Below, one piece after another: positions 51,706 to 60,102 of a DNA stretch of 64,000 nt; position 1 is the stretch's first letter; every line of letters begins with the position of its first letter. The notes under the pieces are model-generated. The model searched no databases. It had not been told where the DNA came from and saw only the letters and a program-made list of their open reading frames with translations. Both the position numbers and the translations under genes were made by a program. The stretch spans positions 44,957-108,956 of the forward strand of contig NZ_WQBE01000014.1 in assembly GCF_013032005.1 (NCBI RefSeq). The letters are read 5' to 3'. Source of the DNA: Ruegeria atlantica. GTDB taxonomy: Bacteria > Pseudomonadota > Alphaproteobacteria > Rhodobacterales > Rhodobacteraceae.

Positions 51706-52986
51706 TTATCGGTACGCCAATTCCGGCAGGAACAGCGCGATTTGAGGGAAAGCCATCAACAGCCCGGTCACGACCAAAAGGATGATCAGAAAGGGCGGCA
51801 CGCCGCGGACCACCTCGACAAAGGGGCGGCGGAATACGGCGATGGCGGTGAACAGGTTGCAGCCAAAGGGGGGTGTGGCGGCTCCGATGGCGACTTGCAG
51901 TGTGATCAGAACGCCAACCAGTACCGGGTCTAACCCACTGGTCTTGATCATCGGCGCAAAGATCGGAACTAGGATCAGGATCACCACGATCGAGTCAACG
52001 AACATGCAGCCGAGGAAGAAGGCCACGTTGATCGCCAGCAACACCATAAGCGGGCTGGCTTGTTCCAGCCCCAGCGCTGCGATGATAGTCTGCGGCACTT
52101 GGGCAAAGCTAAGTGTCCAGCTAAAGGCGGCTCCGGCGGCAATCAGGATAAACACGACGGACGTGATGGCCCCTGTGGACAGGGCAATATCGAACAGGTC
52201 TCCGACCTTGATCGAGCGAAAGATCACAACCTCGAGGATCACAGCATAAAGCACGCAGATTGCCGCCGCTTCGGTGGGTGAGAACACGCCGCCATAGATG
52301 CCTCCGACGATGATCGCCGGAAATCCCATCGGCCACAGGGCTTTGCGCAACGCGGTAAAGCGCTGTCCCCACCCCTCGCGAGGCAGAACTGGGATTTCGT
52401 GACGGTAAGCGTACACCATGCAATAGGCCGAGAATAACACTACGATCAGCAACCCGGGCAAGATGCCCGCGATGAAAAGCTGCGAAATCGACGTCCCCGA
52501 GACCACGCCATAGATGATCATGCCGATGGATGGCGGGATCAGATAGGCCAGATCAGCGGCATTTACGATCAACCCGATCGAAAAGCTGTCGCTATAGCCA
52601 GATTTCAGCATCCGCGGCCGCATCGCACCGCCAATGGCCACCACCGTCGCCTGGGTTGACCCACACACAGCTCCGAACAAGGCGCAGGCCGAGGTGACGG
52701 AAATTGCCAGGCCGCCTTTGATATGGCCCATGAAACTCATCACAAGATCGATAAGCCGATTGGCGGAATGTCCTCGCGTGATGATATCAGCGGCCAAAAT
52801 GAACATCGGCACCGCGATCAGCGCAGCCGGCTTCACGCCCCCGATCATCTGCTGGATCAGGATTTGCATGTTCATTTCAGGGAAGTAGACGAGAAACCCC
52901 AGCACAGCCGCCGAAATCAAGGGCATTTTCATTGGAAAGCCTGCCAGCAGCAGGACGATCATTACAACCAGCATCAACTCGGTCAT
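51706..52986 (-). CDS. dctM: TRAP transporter large permease, DctM type
   Basis: A 426-residue polytopic permease (about 12 segments). Features: VPMFILAADIITRGHSANRLIDLVMS, in part, the loop SACALFGAVCGSTQATVVAIG, IGLIVNAADLAYLIPPSIGM, and near the C terminus QVAIGAATPPFGCNLF, a DctM marker. It works with the DctQ subunit (4-bp overlap) and DctP. The following gene is the ureohydrolase. Confidence 0.93.
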   Translation of the reverse strand: MTELMLVVMIVLLLAGFPMKMPLISAAVLGFLVYFPEMNMQILIQQMIGGVKPAALIAVPMFILAADIITRGHSANRLIDLVMSFMGHIKGGLAISVTSACALFGAVCGSTQATVVAIGGAMRPRMLKSGYSDSFSIGLIVNAADLAYLIPPSIGMIIYGVVSGTSISQLFIAGILPGLLIVVLFSAYCMVYAYRHEIPVLPREGWGQRFTALRKALWPMGFPAIIVGGIYGGVFSPTEAAAICVLYAVILEVVIFRSIKVGDLFDIALSTGAITSVVFILIAAGAAFSWTLSFAQVPQTIIAALGLEQASPLMVLLAINVAFFLGCMFVDSIVVILILVPIFAPMIKTSGLDPVLVGVLITLQVAIGAATPPFGCNLFTAIAVFRRPFVEVVRGVPPFLIILLVVTGLLMAFPQIALFLPELAYR

Positions 52987-53588
52987 TTGTCCGCCTCCGC
53001 AGTATCTTGGAATTTCTTGATGGCCGACGCAGTTTCCGGATCTTCATAGCTGTCAATTTCGAGGTACGAGACATAGACGTCCTCGTCAGCGAAGTTCAGG
53101 TTCCGGATCGCAGTCAGCAGGTATTGGAACGAGGCCAGTGCCAATCCGATCACCACCCAGACATAGGTCAGGTACAGCGGCAGCTGCAGCGCTGGGGTGA
53201 TCCGCCCGCGCGAGGCGACTTTCTGCACATATTCAAACGCGTACCAGGCCAGCACACCCATCACGATGGCTGTGGTGGTGGCGATCACCACCATCAGGCC
53301 TTTGCGCAGTTTGACTGGCAGGGCGTCATAGATGGCTGACATTCGGATGTGGATGCCCTTACGTGTGGCGTAGCCCAGTCCCATGAAGGTGACGATCACA
53401 ATTAGAAACTCGTTCAGCTCTTCCGAAAAATAGATGGATTGGTTGAACACATATCGCCCAAAGACATTGGCGATGGTGTTCACGGCCATCAGGGTGGTCC
53501 CCCAGCCCAGGATCCAGATTTCGATCCGTCCGATGACGGCGTCAATCTTTCCCAGCAAGCCGAAGGGAGTGGCAGTATTGCTTTGCAT
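52983..53588 (-). CDS. dctQ: TRAP transporter small permease, DctQ type
   Basis: A 201-residue four-helix protein. The conserved core is VFNQSIYFSEELNEFLIVIVTFMG-like, here partially FGRYVFNQSIYFSEELNEF, with acidic residues before helix 2; YATRKGIHIRMSAIYDAL follows. The C-terminal 35 residues are hydrophilic and extend beyond the usual DctQ end. It lies 75 bp after dctP, with a hairpin in between. Confidence 0.9.
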   Translation of the reverse strand: MQSNTATPFGLLGKIDAVIGRIEIWILGWGTTLMAVNTIANVFGRYVFNQSIYFSEELNEFLIVIVTFMGLGYATRKGIHIRMSAIYDALPVKLRKGLMVVIATTTAIVMGVLAWYAFEYVQKVASRGRITPALQLPLYLTYVWVVIGLALASFQYLLTAIRNLNFADEDVYVSYLEIDSYEDPETASAIKKFQDTAEADK

Positions 53589-53608
53589 AGTTTCCCCCCT
53601 TTGAAAGC

Positions 53609-53631
53609 CCCCACGCGCAAGGCGCGTGAGG
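53609..53631 (-). promoter_or_regulatory. Hairpin between dctP and dctQ
   Basis: In mRNA sense CCTCACGCGC-ctt-GCGCGTGGGG, a 10-pair stem (one U-G) with a 3-base loop, 33 bases after the dctP stop. It has no U-run. It is the fourth such hairpin in this window, in the same position relative to a binding-protein gene. Confidence 0.6.
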
Positions 53632-53663
53632 TAGTTTTGAGTGAGTGAGTGGGTGGGGAGGGA

Positions 53664-54680
53664 TCAGTTGCCCGACAGTTCCGCCTGCAGCGCGTCCAGC
53701 AGTTCCTGACCACGGTCGCCAACCGTGTTGACATAGGCGGCAGAGGTGCCCGTGCTACGCTCACGGAAGGCGTCACGCTCGTCCTCGGTCAGAACGACCA
53801 GGCCAATGTCAGGTTTGGCTTCTTTGATGATATCCAGACGTTTTTGGTTAAAATCAGTGACGACGCCATCAATGAACCCTGTCATGTCGGCCATGGTGTC
53901 GCGCACAAGTTGCTGGCGGTCGGGGTTGAGGGTTTCAAACCAGTCCGAACCGGCAACGACGGTGGTGACAAGCTCTTGCTCACCGGCCCAGATCAGGTGG
54001 CTGGTGACCTCATAGAACTTCATCTCTTCGATGGTCGGGATCGGATTGACCTGACCGTCAACTGCGCCCAGTTGCAGCGCGCCGAAAACTTCGCCAAACG
54101 GCAGCGGTGTCGGGCTGGCGCCCATGTTTTTATAGGTCTCCAGCAGGATCGGCGACACCATTACCCGCATCTTGAAGTTGTCAAAGTCTTCGGGCGTGCG
54201 GATTTCGCGGTTGGTGGTCCAGACCTGCGGCCCTTCGGAATACATGGTCATAACTTCCAGACCACGCTGGCGGAAGTCATCGTTCAGCGGACCGTAGATG
54301 GTTTCCGAGCTGCTGAGGATGTTCGAAATCGCGGCCGGATCGGATGGCAGCAAGTAGGGGAGCAGGAAAACCTGGCTTTCTGGCACCACGGTGCCAAGAT
54401 TGCCAATCGATACGTTGGTGAACTGGATGACACCGTCGGCGGCCTGTTCAACCGTTTCGGTCGGTGTGCCCAGCGTGCCCATCGGATAGACGGTCACGGT
54501 CACTTCACCATCGGTGGCGGCTTCGATGCGTGATTTGAACTCCTGCGCGTAGGCATCCATGATCGAGCCCGGAATCTCTTCGATTGCGAACTTCCAATCC
54601 TCGGCCAAGGCGGCGAGAGGGGTCAGACCCAGCAATGCTGCTGCGGCAGTTATCTTGAGGGGACGAGAGGTCAAGGTCAT
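53664..54680 (-). CDS. dctP: TRAP transporter substrate-binding protein, DctP type (with ureohydrolase)
   Basis: A 338-residue receptor with signal peptide (RPLKITAAAALLGLTPLAALA). The family signature is FDNFKMRVMVSPILLETYKN (conserved arginine in KMRV), then PFGEVFGALQLGAVDGQVNP. It is first in the operon dctP-dctQ-dctM-ureohydrolase and divergent from a LysR gene with 148 bp between starts. Ligand inferred to be a guanidino acid from the operon. Confidence 0.9.
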   Translation of the reverse strand: MTLTSRPLKITAAAALLGLTPLAALAEDWKFAIEEIPGSIMDAYAQEFKSRIEAATDGEVTVTVYPMGTLGTPTETVEQAADGVIQFTNVSIGNLGTVVPESQVFLLPYLLPSDPAAISNILSSSETIYGPLNDDFRQRGLEVMTMYSEGPQVWTTNREIRTPEDFDNFKMRVMVSPILLETYKNMGASPTPLPFGEVFGALQLGAVDGQVNPIPTIEEMKFYEVTSHLIWAGEQELVTTVVAGSDWFETLNPDRQQLVRDTMADMTGFIDGVVTDFNQKRLDIIKEAKPDIGLVVLTEDERDAFRERSTGTSAAYVNTVGDRGQELLDALQAELSGN

Positions 54681-54828
54681 GTTGGTTTCTTCCCTGTTGC
54701 CTTATTGGGTTTAGTCTTCAGGGATCAGGACAGCATAGAAAATTACACAAAAAAATATCATCTTGTTTATGTTCACATGAGGTATTTTTATGTAAATAAC
54801 ACCACGACTCCCGAAAGGCGGATAAGCG
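54681..54828. promoter_or_regulatory. Divergent LysR/TRAP control region
   Basis: AT-rich gap between dctP and the lysR gene. A TTTATGT tract occurs twice (about 54764-54770 and 54786-54792), flanking CATGTGAA/TTCACATG, features compatible with a LysR site, though no unambiguous T-N11-A palindrome was pinned down. GAAAGGCG at 54812-54819 is the likely lysR ribosome-binding site before a TTG start. Confidence 0.4.
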
Positions 54829-55728
54829 TTGAAACTGCTTAGAAATACTCTGCTTGAAACCTTCGTGACCGTGGTCGAATGCGGTGGATTTACGGATGCG
54901 CAATACGCATTGGGCATTACGCAATCGGCGATCAGCATCCGAATCCGAGATCTGGAAACCGCGCTTGGTTATCGGATTTGCGAACGCGGCCGCGGCGGGT
55001 TTCGCCTGACGGAACGGGGCGAAATCGCCTATCGCAAAGCCGGAGACATTTTGCGCAGTGCCCGTGATTTCGACGCTGAATTGCTGGAATTGCGTGGGAC
55101 CACTACTGGAGATCTGCGGATTGGTACCATTGATGCGGTCAATACATTGGCAGAGCTTAATCTGGCACAGGTCCTTAAGCGGTTTCTCGACCGCCCCAAC
55201 GAAGTGCAGCTAGAGGTGGTCGTCGCATCACCAACTGAGTTAACACAGAAGCTGATTACCGGTGATTTGCATGTTGCAATCGCCCCTTTCCGCAATCAGG
55301 TCCCAGAGCTGACATACACCGAACTGTGCCAGGAAGAGCATCGTTTGTACTGTGGGCAGGATCATCCCTTGTTTGACTTACCCGACGATCAGATTGATCT
55401 GGATGTAATCTCACAGCACCAAATTTGTCAGCGCTCCTACAACATTCTGGTGTCACCGGTGCTTCAGACTGCGCAGCCAAAAGCCACCGTGGCAAATATG
55501 GAAGCAATGGCGATGATGATTGAAACCGGTCACTTTTTGGGTCCGCTACCGGTTCACTTTATCAAAAACTGGGCCCACCGCGATCGACTCAGAGAGCTTG
55601 CGCCGGACAAGCTGAACTGGAACTCAACCTTTTACCTCGCAACACGGCCATCACTGGCCCAAAGGAGGGCGGTTGAAATTCTGGTGCAAGACATCGTCAA
55701 ATCCTGCAAGCGTGGTCAAGAGTCATAG
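54829..55728 (+). CDS. LysR family transcriptional regulator
   Basis: A 299-residue LysR protein. N-terminal HTH: LLETFVTVVECGGFTDAQYA, then LGITQSAISIRIRDLETALG and RGGFRLTERGE (residues 8-65). The remaining region is the periplasmic-binding-like effector domain. The start is TTG at 54829, after GAAAGGCG; no ATG fits. It is divergent from the TRAP-ureohydrolase operon and likely activates it with its substrate as coinducer, as GbuR/GpuR do for guanidino-acid hydrolases in Pseudomonas (analogy only). It ends 4 bp from the convergent GntR gene. Confidence 0.85.
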   Translation: MKLLRNTLLETFVTVVECGGFTDAQYALGITQSAISIRIRDLETALGYRICERGRGGFRLTERGEIAYRKAGDILRSARDFDAELLELRGTTTGDLRIGTIDAVNTLAELNLAQVLKRFLDRPNEVQLEVVVASPTELTQKLITGDLHVAIAPFRNQVPELTYTELCQEEHRLYCGQDHPLFDLPDDQIDLDVISQHQICQRSYNILVSPVLQTAQPKATVANMEAMAMMIETGHFLGPLPVHFIKNWAHRDRLRELAPDKLNWNSTFYLATRPSLAQRRAVEILVQDIVKSCKRGQES

Positions 55729-55732
55729 CCGC

Positions 55733-56434
55733 TTAGGCATCGTCATCCACAAAGTAGATTTCGGCGAACGCTTTGGCGACGGCCTCGGTCGTCTCTTCGC
55801 GGCGGCGTTCGATGTGTTTTCGAATGGTATCGACTGCGATGCCTTCATCGCGGTCTGCAATATTTTGCATGATCATTAGGTGGCTGGGAATTTGGCTATT
55901 CGTCGTTTCAGCCCCACCATTCAAATACGCATTCTTTAGATCGATCAGGCGAACGAACCGGATGCGCGCATTGAGGTTCTCAAGAATACGCACAAGTTCC
56001 TGATTTTTGGACCCCTTGGCAATGTCCACATGGAATTGCTCATCCAACTCCAACAACCGCCGGGGGTCTTCGCACTGGTCATATTCCCTCAAAACCCCAC
56101 GCAATGTTTCCACCAATGCGGCCAGCTGACTATCCGAGGATTTACGAATAGCCAGCCTCACAGCTTCCGTCTCAACCGCGATCCGGGCCTCATACAGGGA
56201 AAGAATCTGAGAGGGGCTAAGCGGACGGCAGAAAAATCCCCGCCTGGCCTGAAAGGTCAGGAACCCTTCGGCCACCAGCCGGTTCAGCGCTTCGCGTACA
56301 GGTGTCCGGCTGGTGCCAAAGCTTTTGGCCAGGGCAACCTCATTGATCTGGGATTCTGGTTTGAACTCAAAGTTCTCGGCCATCCTGCGCACAAGATCAT
56401 AGACGCGACCAACACGATCTTCGGTTTTTGTCAT
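55733..56434 (-). CDS. GntR family (FCD) regulator
   Basis: A 233-residue FadR-subfamily regulator. HTH at about 15-72 with INEVALAKSFGTSRTPVREA, and the wing FLTFQARRGFFCRPL. The FCD domain keeps the metal-site pattern (LDEQFHVDIAKGSKN; later SHLMIMQNIADRD and RKHIERRREET). It is divergent from the TPP-enzyme gene with 138 bp between starts; a perfect palindrome at 56527-56542 in that gap is its probable operator. Confidence 0.87.
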   Translation of the reverse strand: MTKTEDRVGRVYDLVRRMAENFEFKPESQINEVALAKSFGTSRTPVREALNRLVAEGFLTFQARRGFFCRPLSPSQILSLYEARIAVETEAVRLAIRKSSDSQLAALVETLRGVLREYDQCEDPRRLLELDEQFHVDIAKGSKNQELVRILENLNARIRFVRLIDLKNAYLNGGAETTNSQIPSHLMIMQNIADRDEGIAVDTIRKHIERRREETTEAVAKAFAEIYFVDDDA

Positions 56435-56526
56435 CCGGTTTCCTCAAGTCAAAGATCAAGCTTGGGACTAACAGGTTTTTGCCGGGGTTTGAACTGAGTA
56501 TTGACTGGTCGGCAGTACTGTATAAT

Positions 56527-56542
56527 TAATTGTCGACAATTA
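56527..56542. promoter_or_regulatory. Perfect 16-bp palindrome, putative GntR operator
   Basis: TAATTGTCGACAATTA, fully symmetric, 31 bases before the start of the TPP-enzyme gene. FCD-type GntR proteins often bind TTGTNNACAA-like palindromes, and one such regulator is encoded divergently. The site overlaps the expected -10 region of the TPP-enzyme promoter (TATAAT at 56521-56526), which would give repression. Confidence 0.72.
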
Positions 56543-56572
56543 GAATAAGCGACTCACGAAACGGAGGTTCAT

Positions 56573-58309
56573 GTGTTGAAACCGGCAGAATCCATGCAGA
56601 TGAACGGCGCGCAGGTCATCCTGAAGATGCTGGAGCTTCATGGTGTACGCCATGTGTTTGGCCTGCCCGGTGAAACGACAATCGGCTGGTACAAGGAATG
56701 GCGCGATCACAGCGATATCGAGTTTGTTCTGACGCGGGACGAACGCACGGCTTCTTACGCGGCCGAAGCTTATGCCAAGATCACCGGTCGACCTTGTGTT
56801 CTTGAAGCCCCAAGCCCCGGCATCACTCACTGCACACCTGGTATCACCGAGGCGTTTCTCAGCTCGGTTCCAGTGATCTTTTTCAGTTCGGACATCCCGA
56901 TTAATCAGGACAAGAAACATGGGCTGACGGGTATTGATCAAACCAGGCTTTACGACAGTATCTGCAAGGAAAGCTTTGTTCTGACCAACGTCAAGGACAT
57001 CCCTTTCCTGCTTCGCCGCGCCTTCCGTGTGGCAACGTCGGGGCGTCCTGCGCCCGTTCATATCCGGGTGCCGATCAACATTTACGGCGAAGAGGCTGAG
57101 ATCAATGACCTCTACGCCGAGCCCGAGTACAGCCATTACCCGGCTCATCGCCCGGTCGCGAATCACAGCAAAATCCGCGCGGCCATTGATATTCTGATCA
57201 AAGCGAAAAATCCGGCCATTGTCTGCGGTCAGGGGGGGCTGATCTCCAAAGCGTCGAACGTAGTTCTAGAGCTGGCGGAACTGCTGCAAATCCCGGTCGG
57301 CACCACCACGCCGGGCAAGGGTGCCATTCCCGAAGATCACCCTCTGGCTCTACGTGTGATTGGTGGTCGGGGAGGTATGGAATATTCCAATCAGTACGTC
57401 CACGACGCCGACACGATCTTCTTCATCGGCTCAAACACCGACAGCGCCGCCACCGATCATTGGAAGCTGTATGGCGACCCAAACACAAAGACGTTCCTGC
57501 ACTTGGACATCGCCGAAGCCCATATCGGTAACAATTTTCCGGTGCAGGTCGGCATGGTGGGTGATGCGCGCGCCAGTCTTGAATATATGGTTGAACTCAT
57601 CCGGTCCGAACACCCCGACCTAGATCGGCCCAAGGTCGATCTGAACCCGGTCAAGAAGACCGCACTCGACAAGGTATTCAACTCCAACATCCCCATGCCC
57701 AAAGGCTCGCTATCGCCTGTACGTCTGTCGCAAGTGCTGGACAAGATCATGCCCGATGATGCCGTGGTCACCTCAGAGCCGGGCGTCAGCGCGATCTACC
57801 CTTCGGCGCTGCTGACCTTCCGCAAACCCGGGCGGCGGTACATTACCAATTATTCGATGGGGGCTTTGGGATATTCGGTTCCGGCCTGTATCGGGGCCGC
57901 CTTTGCCAATGACGGACCGGTGATTTCATTCACCGGAGATGGGTCCTTTGGGTTTGTGATCGGAGATATGGAAACGCTCAAACGATCAGGCAGGAACGTG
58001 ACTGTGATCCTGACACGCAACGATACATTTGGCTGGATTCGAGGTGAAGCGATCCTTCTTGACGATGTCGACGAACCTTGGAGCACCGATTTCGGTGCAG
58101 TCGACTATGTCAAAGTGGCAGAAGGCTTCGGATTCAAAACGGCTCGCATCACCTCAGAGGCTGATATCGAGCCGATCCTGTCGGATGCCATAGCCAACCC
58201 AGGGGCAAATTTCATCGAGATCATGGTGCCATCGCAAGACAAGATCATTCCGTTTGTTCCTAACTGGGTTCGTGCTGCCCGTGAAAAGAACCTTCCGTAT
58301 TTCTATTGA
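56573..58309 (+). CDS. Thiamine pyrophosphate-dependent enzyme (acetolactate synthase superfamily)
   Basis: A 578-residue enzyme of the POX/AHAS type. N-terminal Pyr domain with HGVRHVFGLPGETTIGWY and catalytic glutamate in RDERTASYAAEAYAK (E57); central domain about 195-345; C-terminal PP domain with GDGSFGFVIGDMETL (GDG at 455-457) and the metal/TPP end N483-D484 in TRNDTFGW. Substrate is unknown: there is no AHAS small subunit, and glyoxylate carboligase or sulfoacetaldehyde enzymes do not fit clearly. The start could be GTG 56573 or TTG 56576, both after GGAGG at 56563-56567. No neighbour is linked except the divergent GntR regulator. Confidence 0.85.
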   Translation: MLKPAESMQMNGAQVILKMLELHGVRHVFGLPGETTIGWYKEWRDHSDIEFVLTRDERTASYAAEAYAKITGRPCVLEAPSPGITHCTPGITEAFLSSVPVIFFSSDIPINQDKKHGLTGIDQTRLYDSICKESFVLTNVKDIPFLLRRAFRVATSGRPAPVHIRVPINIYGEEAEINDLYAEPEYSHYPAHRPVANHSKIRAAIDILIKAKNPAIVCGQGGLISKASNVVLELAELLQIPVGTTTPGKGAIPEDHPLALRVIGGRGGMEYSNQYVHDADTIFFIGSNTDSAATDHWKLYGDPNTKTFLHLDIAEAHIGNNFPVQVGMVGDARASLEYMVELIRSEHPDLDRPKVDLNPVKKTALDKVFNSNIPMPKGSLSPVRLSQVLDKIMPDDAVVTSEPGVSAIYPSALLTFRKPGRRYITNYSMGALGYSVPACIGAAFANDGPVISFTGDGSFGFVIGDMETLKRSGRNVTVILTRNDTFGWIRGEAILLDDVDEPWSTDFGAVDYVKVAEGFGFKTARITSEADIEPILSDAIANPGANFIEIMVPSQDKIIPFVPNWVRAAREKNLPYFY

Positions 58310-58419
58310 GGCTGGGCTATTGCATCTCTTTTGGCCGTTCCGTTCGGTGTGTTTTGGTTGTGTTAGTTGTGTTTTGTTTATGGTGTTTCTGATTGAGATG
58401 ACTGAGTGAGGTTGGGTTG

Positions 58420-58689
58420 ATGAGCATGAACCCTTTTATCAATCGCGTTTCCAGCCTTTCGGGGCCTGCGCGTGATGTTTTGCCTGTTGCGCCGTCGGAT
58501 GTGGCGGATTTGTCGGATGTGGCGATTGGTCTTTATGTTGAGGCGGGCGGGGCCGTGGTGATGACCACGGTGCGAGGGGAGACGCGCACCGTTCAGGTGA
58601 CGGATTTTTCGATCCTGCCGGTGGGGGTTACGCGTGTGCATGCGACCGGCACGACGGCGTCGGGCATTCATGCGCTTGTGCTGACGTAA
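58420..58689 (+). CDS. GTA head-spike base protein homologue (RCAP_rcc01079 family)
   Basis: An 89-residue protein: NPFINRVSSLSGPARDVLPV, then PSDVADLSDVAIGLYVEAGG and FSILPVGVTRVHATGTT with GIHALVL at the end. This pattern (D-I/V-L-P-V-x-PSD, LYVE-x-GG, ATGTTA-x-GIHAL) is, from memory, that of the spike-base protein of the Rhodobacter capsulatus gene transfer agent, encoded outside the main GTA cluster. In GTA the spikes bind capsule of the recipient. The ATG at 58420 follows GAGG by 7 bases. No spike-fibre partner follows: a terminator and the convergent ugd gene come next. Confidence 0.72.
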   Translation: MSMNPFINRVSSLSGPARDVLPVAPSDVADLSDVAIGLYVEAGGAVVMTTVRGETRTVQVTDFSILPVGVTRVHATGTTASGIHALVLT

Positions 58690-58714
58690 GGTATCCGCCG
58701 TTCACGGCGCACAG

Positions 58715-58748
58715 CCCTGCCACCGACTTCCGGCGGCGGGGTTTTTTT
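58715..58748 (+). terminator. Rho-independent terminator
   Basis: Stem CCCTGCCACCG / CGGCGGCGGGG (10 pairs and one mismatch, loop acttc) followed by seven T (58742-58748). It lies 26 bases after the spike-base gene stop and ahead of the convergent ugd end. Confidence 0.85.
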
Positions 58749-58774
58749 GTATTCTCAAAACCTCTCTGTCGGGA

Positions 58775-59941
58775 TCAGTCCGCGCCAAACAGATCGCGTG
58801 TGAAGACCTTGTCGCTGACATCGCGGATCTCGTCCGAGATGCGGTTGGCGAGGATCAGGTCGGCCTGCTGCTTGAAGGCGTCAAGATCGCGGATCACCGG
58901 TGAGTGGAAGAAATGATCCTCGCTCAAAACCGGTTCATAGACGATGACCTGGATGCCCTTGGCCTTGATCCGCTTCATGATGCCCTGAACCGAGCTTTGG
59001 CGGAAATTGTCGCTGCCTTCTTTCATCACCAGCCGGTAGATGCCGACGGTTTTGGGCCCTTTCATCAGAATCTGATCGCTGAGGAAATCCTTGCGGGTGC
59101 GGTTGGCATCGACGATGGCGCGGATCAGGTTCTGCGGCACATGGTTGTAATTGGCCAACAGCTGTTTGGTATCTTTGGGCAGGCAATAGCCGCCATATCC
59201 GAACGAGGGGTTATTGTAATGCGCGCCGATGCGCGGGTCGAGGCTGACGCCTTCGATGATCTGGCGCGGGTCCATGCCGCCGGCCAGGGAATAGCTGTCG
59301 AGCTCGTTGAAAAAGGCCACGCGCATGGCAAGGTAGGTATTGGCGAACAGCTTGATCGCCTCGGCCTCGTCGGGGTCGGTGAACAACACCGGCGCATCTT
59401 TTGAGACTGCTCCTTCCAGCAGCAGCTCGGCAAAGGCCTTGGCCCGGTCCGAGCGTTCGCCGACGATGATCCGGCTGGGATGCAGGTTGTCGTGCAGCGC
59501 CTGCCCCTCGCGCAGAAACTCTGGCGAGAAGATCACATTGTCGGTGCCAAACCGCGCGCGGGCATCGGTGACAAAGCCCACGGGGATGGTGGATTTGATC
59601 ACGATGACAGCATCGGGGTTCACTCTGGTGACCTGGTCGATCACCGTATCGACCGAGCTGGTGTCGAAATAGTTGCTGCGCGGATCATAATTGGTCGGGG
59701 TGGCCACAACGACAAAATCTGCCCCGCCAAACGCGGCTTCGGGATCGGTGGTGGCGGTCAGGTTCAGCGTTCGGTTGGTCAGGAAGTCGGTGATATCGGC
59801 ATCCTGGATCGGGCTTTCGCGCTGGTTGAGCATGTCCACGCGCGCGGCGGACACATCCAGGGCAACAACGTCGTGGTTTTGCGCCAGCAGCACGGCGTTG
59901 GACAAGCCAACATAGCCAATCCCGGCAATCGCGATCTTCAT
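58775..59941 (-). CDS. ugd: UDP-glucose 6-dehydrogenase
   Basis: A 388-residue nucleotide-sugar dehydrogenase of the short Ugd type. NAD loop [20 protein letters not shown] (GIGYVG, residues 7-12); FSPEFLREG with E141; lysine in [12 protein letters not shown] (K197); the catalytic cysteine in [13 protein letters not shown] (C253). The start at 59941 fits the family N terminus; the upstream in-frame extension does not. It makes UDP-glucuronate for polysaccharide. It lies 161 bp after the export lipoprotein gene and convergent to the spike-base gene. Confidence 0.92.
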   Translation of the reverse strand: MKIAIAGIGYVGLSNAVLLAQNHDVVALDVSAARVDMLNQRESPIQDADITDFLTNRTLNLTATTDPEAAFGGADFVVVATPTNYDPRSNYFDTSSVDTVIDQVTRVNPDAVIVIKSTIPVGFVTDARARFGTDNVIFSPEFLREGQALHDNLHPSRIIVGERSDRAKAFAELLLEGAVSKDAPVLFTDPDEAEAIKLFANTYLAMRVAFFNELDSYSLAGGMDPRQIIEGVSLDPRIGAHYNNPSFGYGGYCLPKDTKQLLANYNHVPQNLIRAIVDANRTRKDFLSDQILMKGPKTVGIYRLVMKEGSDNFRQSSVQGIMKRIKAKGIQVIVYEPVLSEDHFFHSPVIRDLDAFKQQADLILANRISDEIRDVSDKVFTRDLFGAD

Positions 59942-60102
59942 ATCTTGGTTCCTTGTGTACCCAGGGTCGGCACGCCCGGTGCGACCATAATCGTGTTTTT
60001 GGTGTGTGATAAGCTTTTGAAAGACGTGAAGGCAATGAACCGGCCCGGGCGGCCAGCGCGCTTGTGCTGATTGGGCGCGATGGCGGTGCCCGGGTGGGTG
60101 TC

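Noticed and set aside
53649..54533. 294-codon plus-strand frame opposite the second dctP gene
   Set aside because: Antisense shadow without motif or ribosome-binding site; the minus-strand DctP has signal peptide and family signature.
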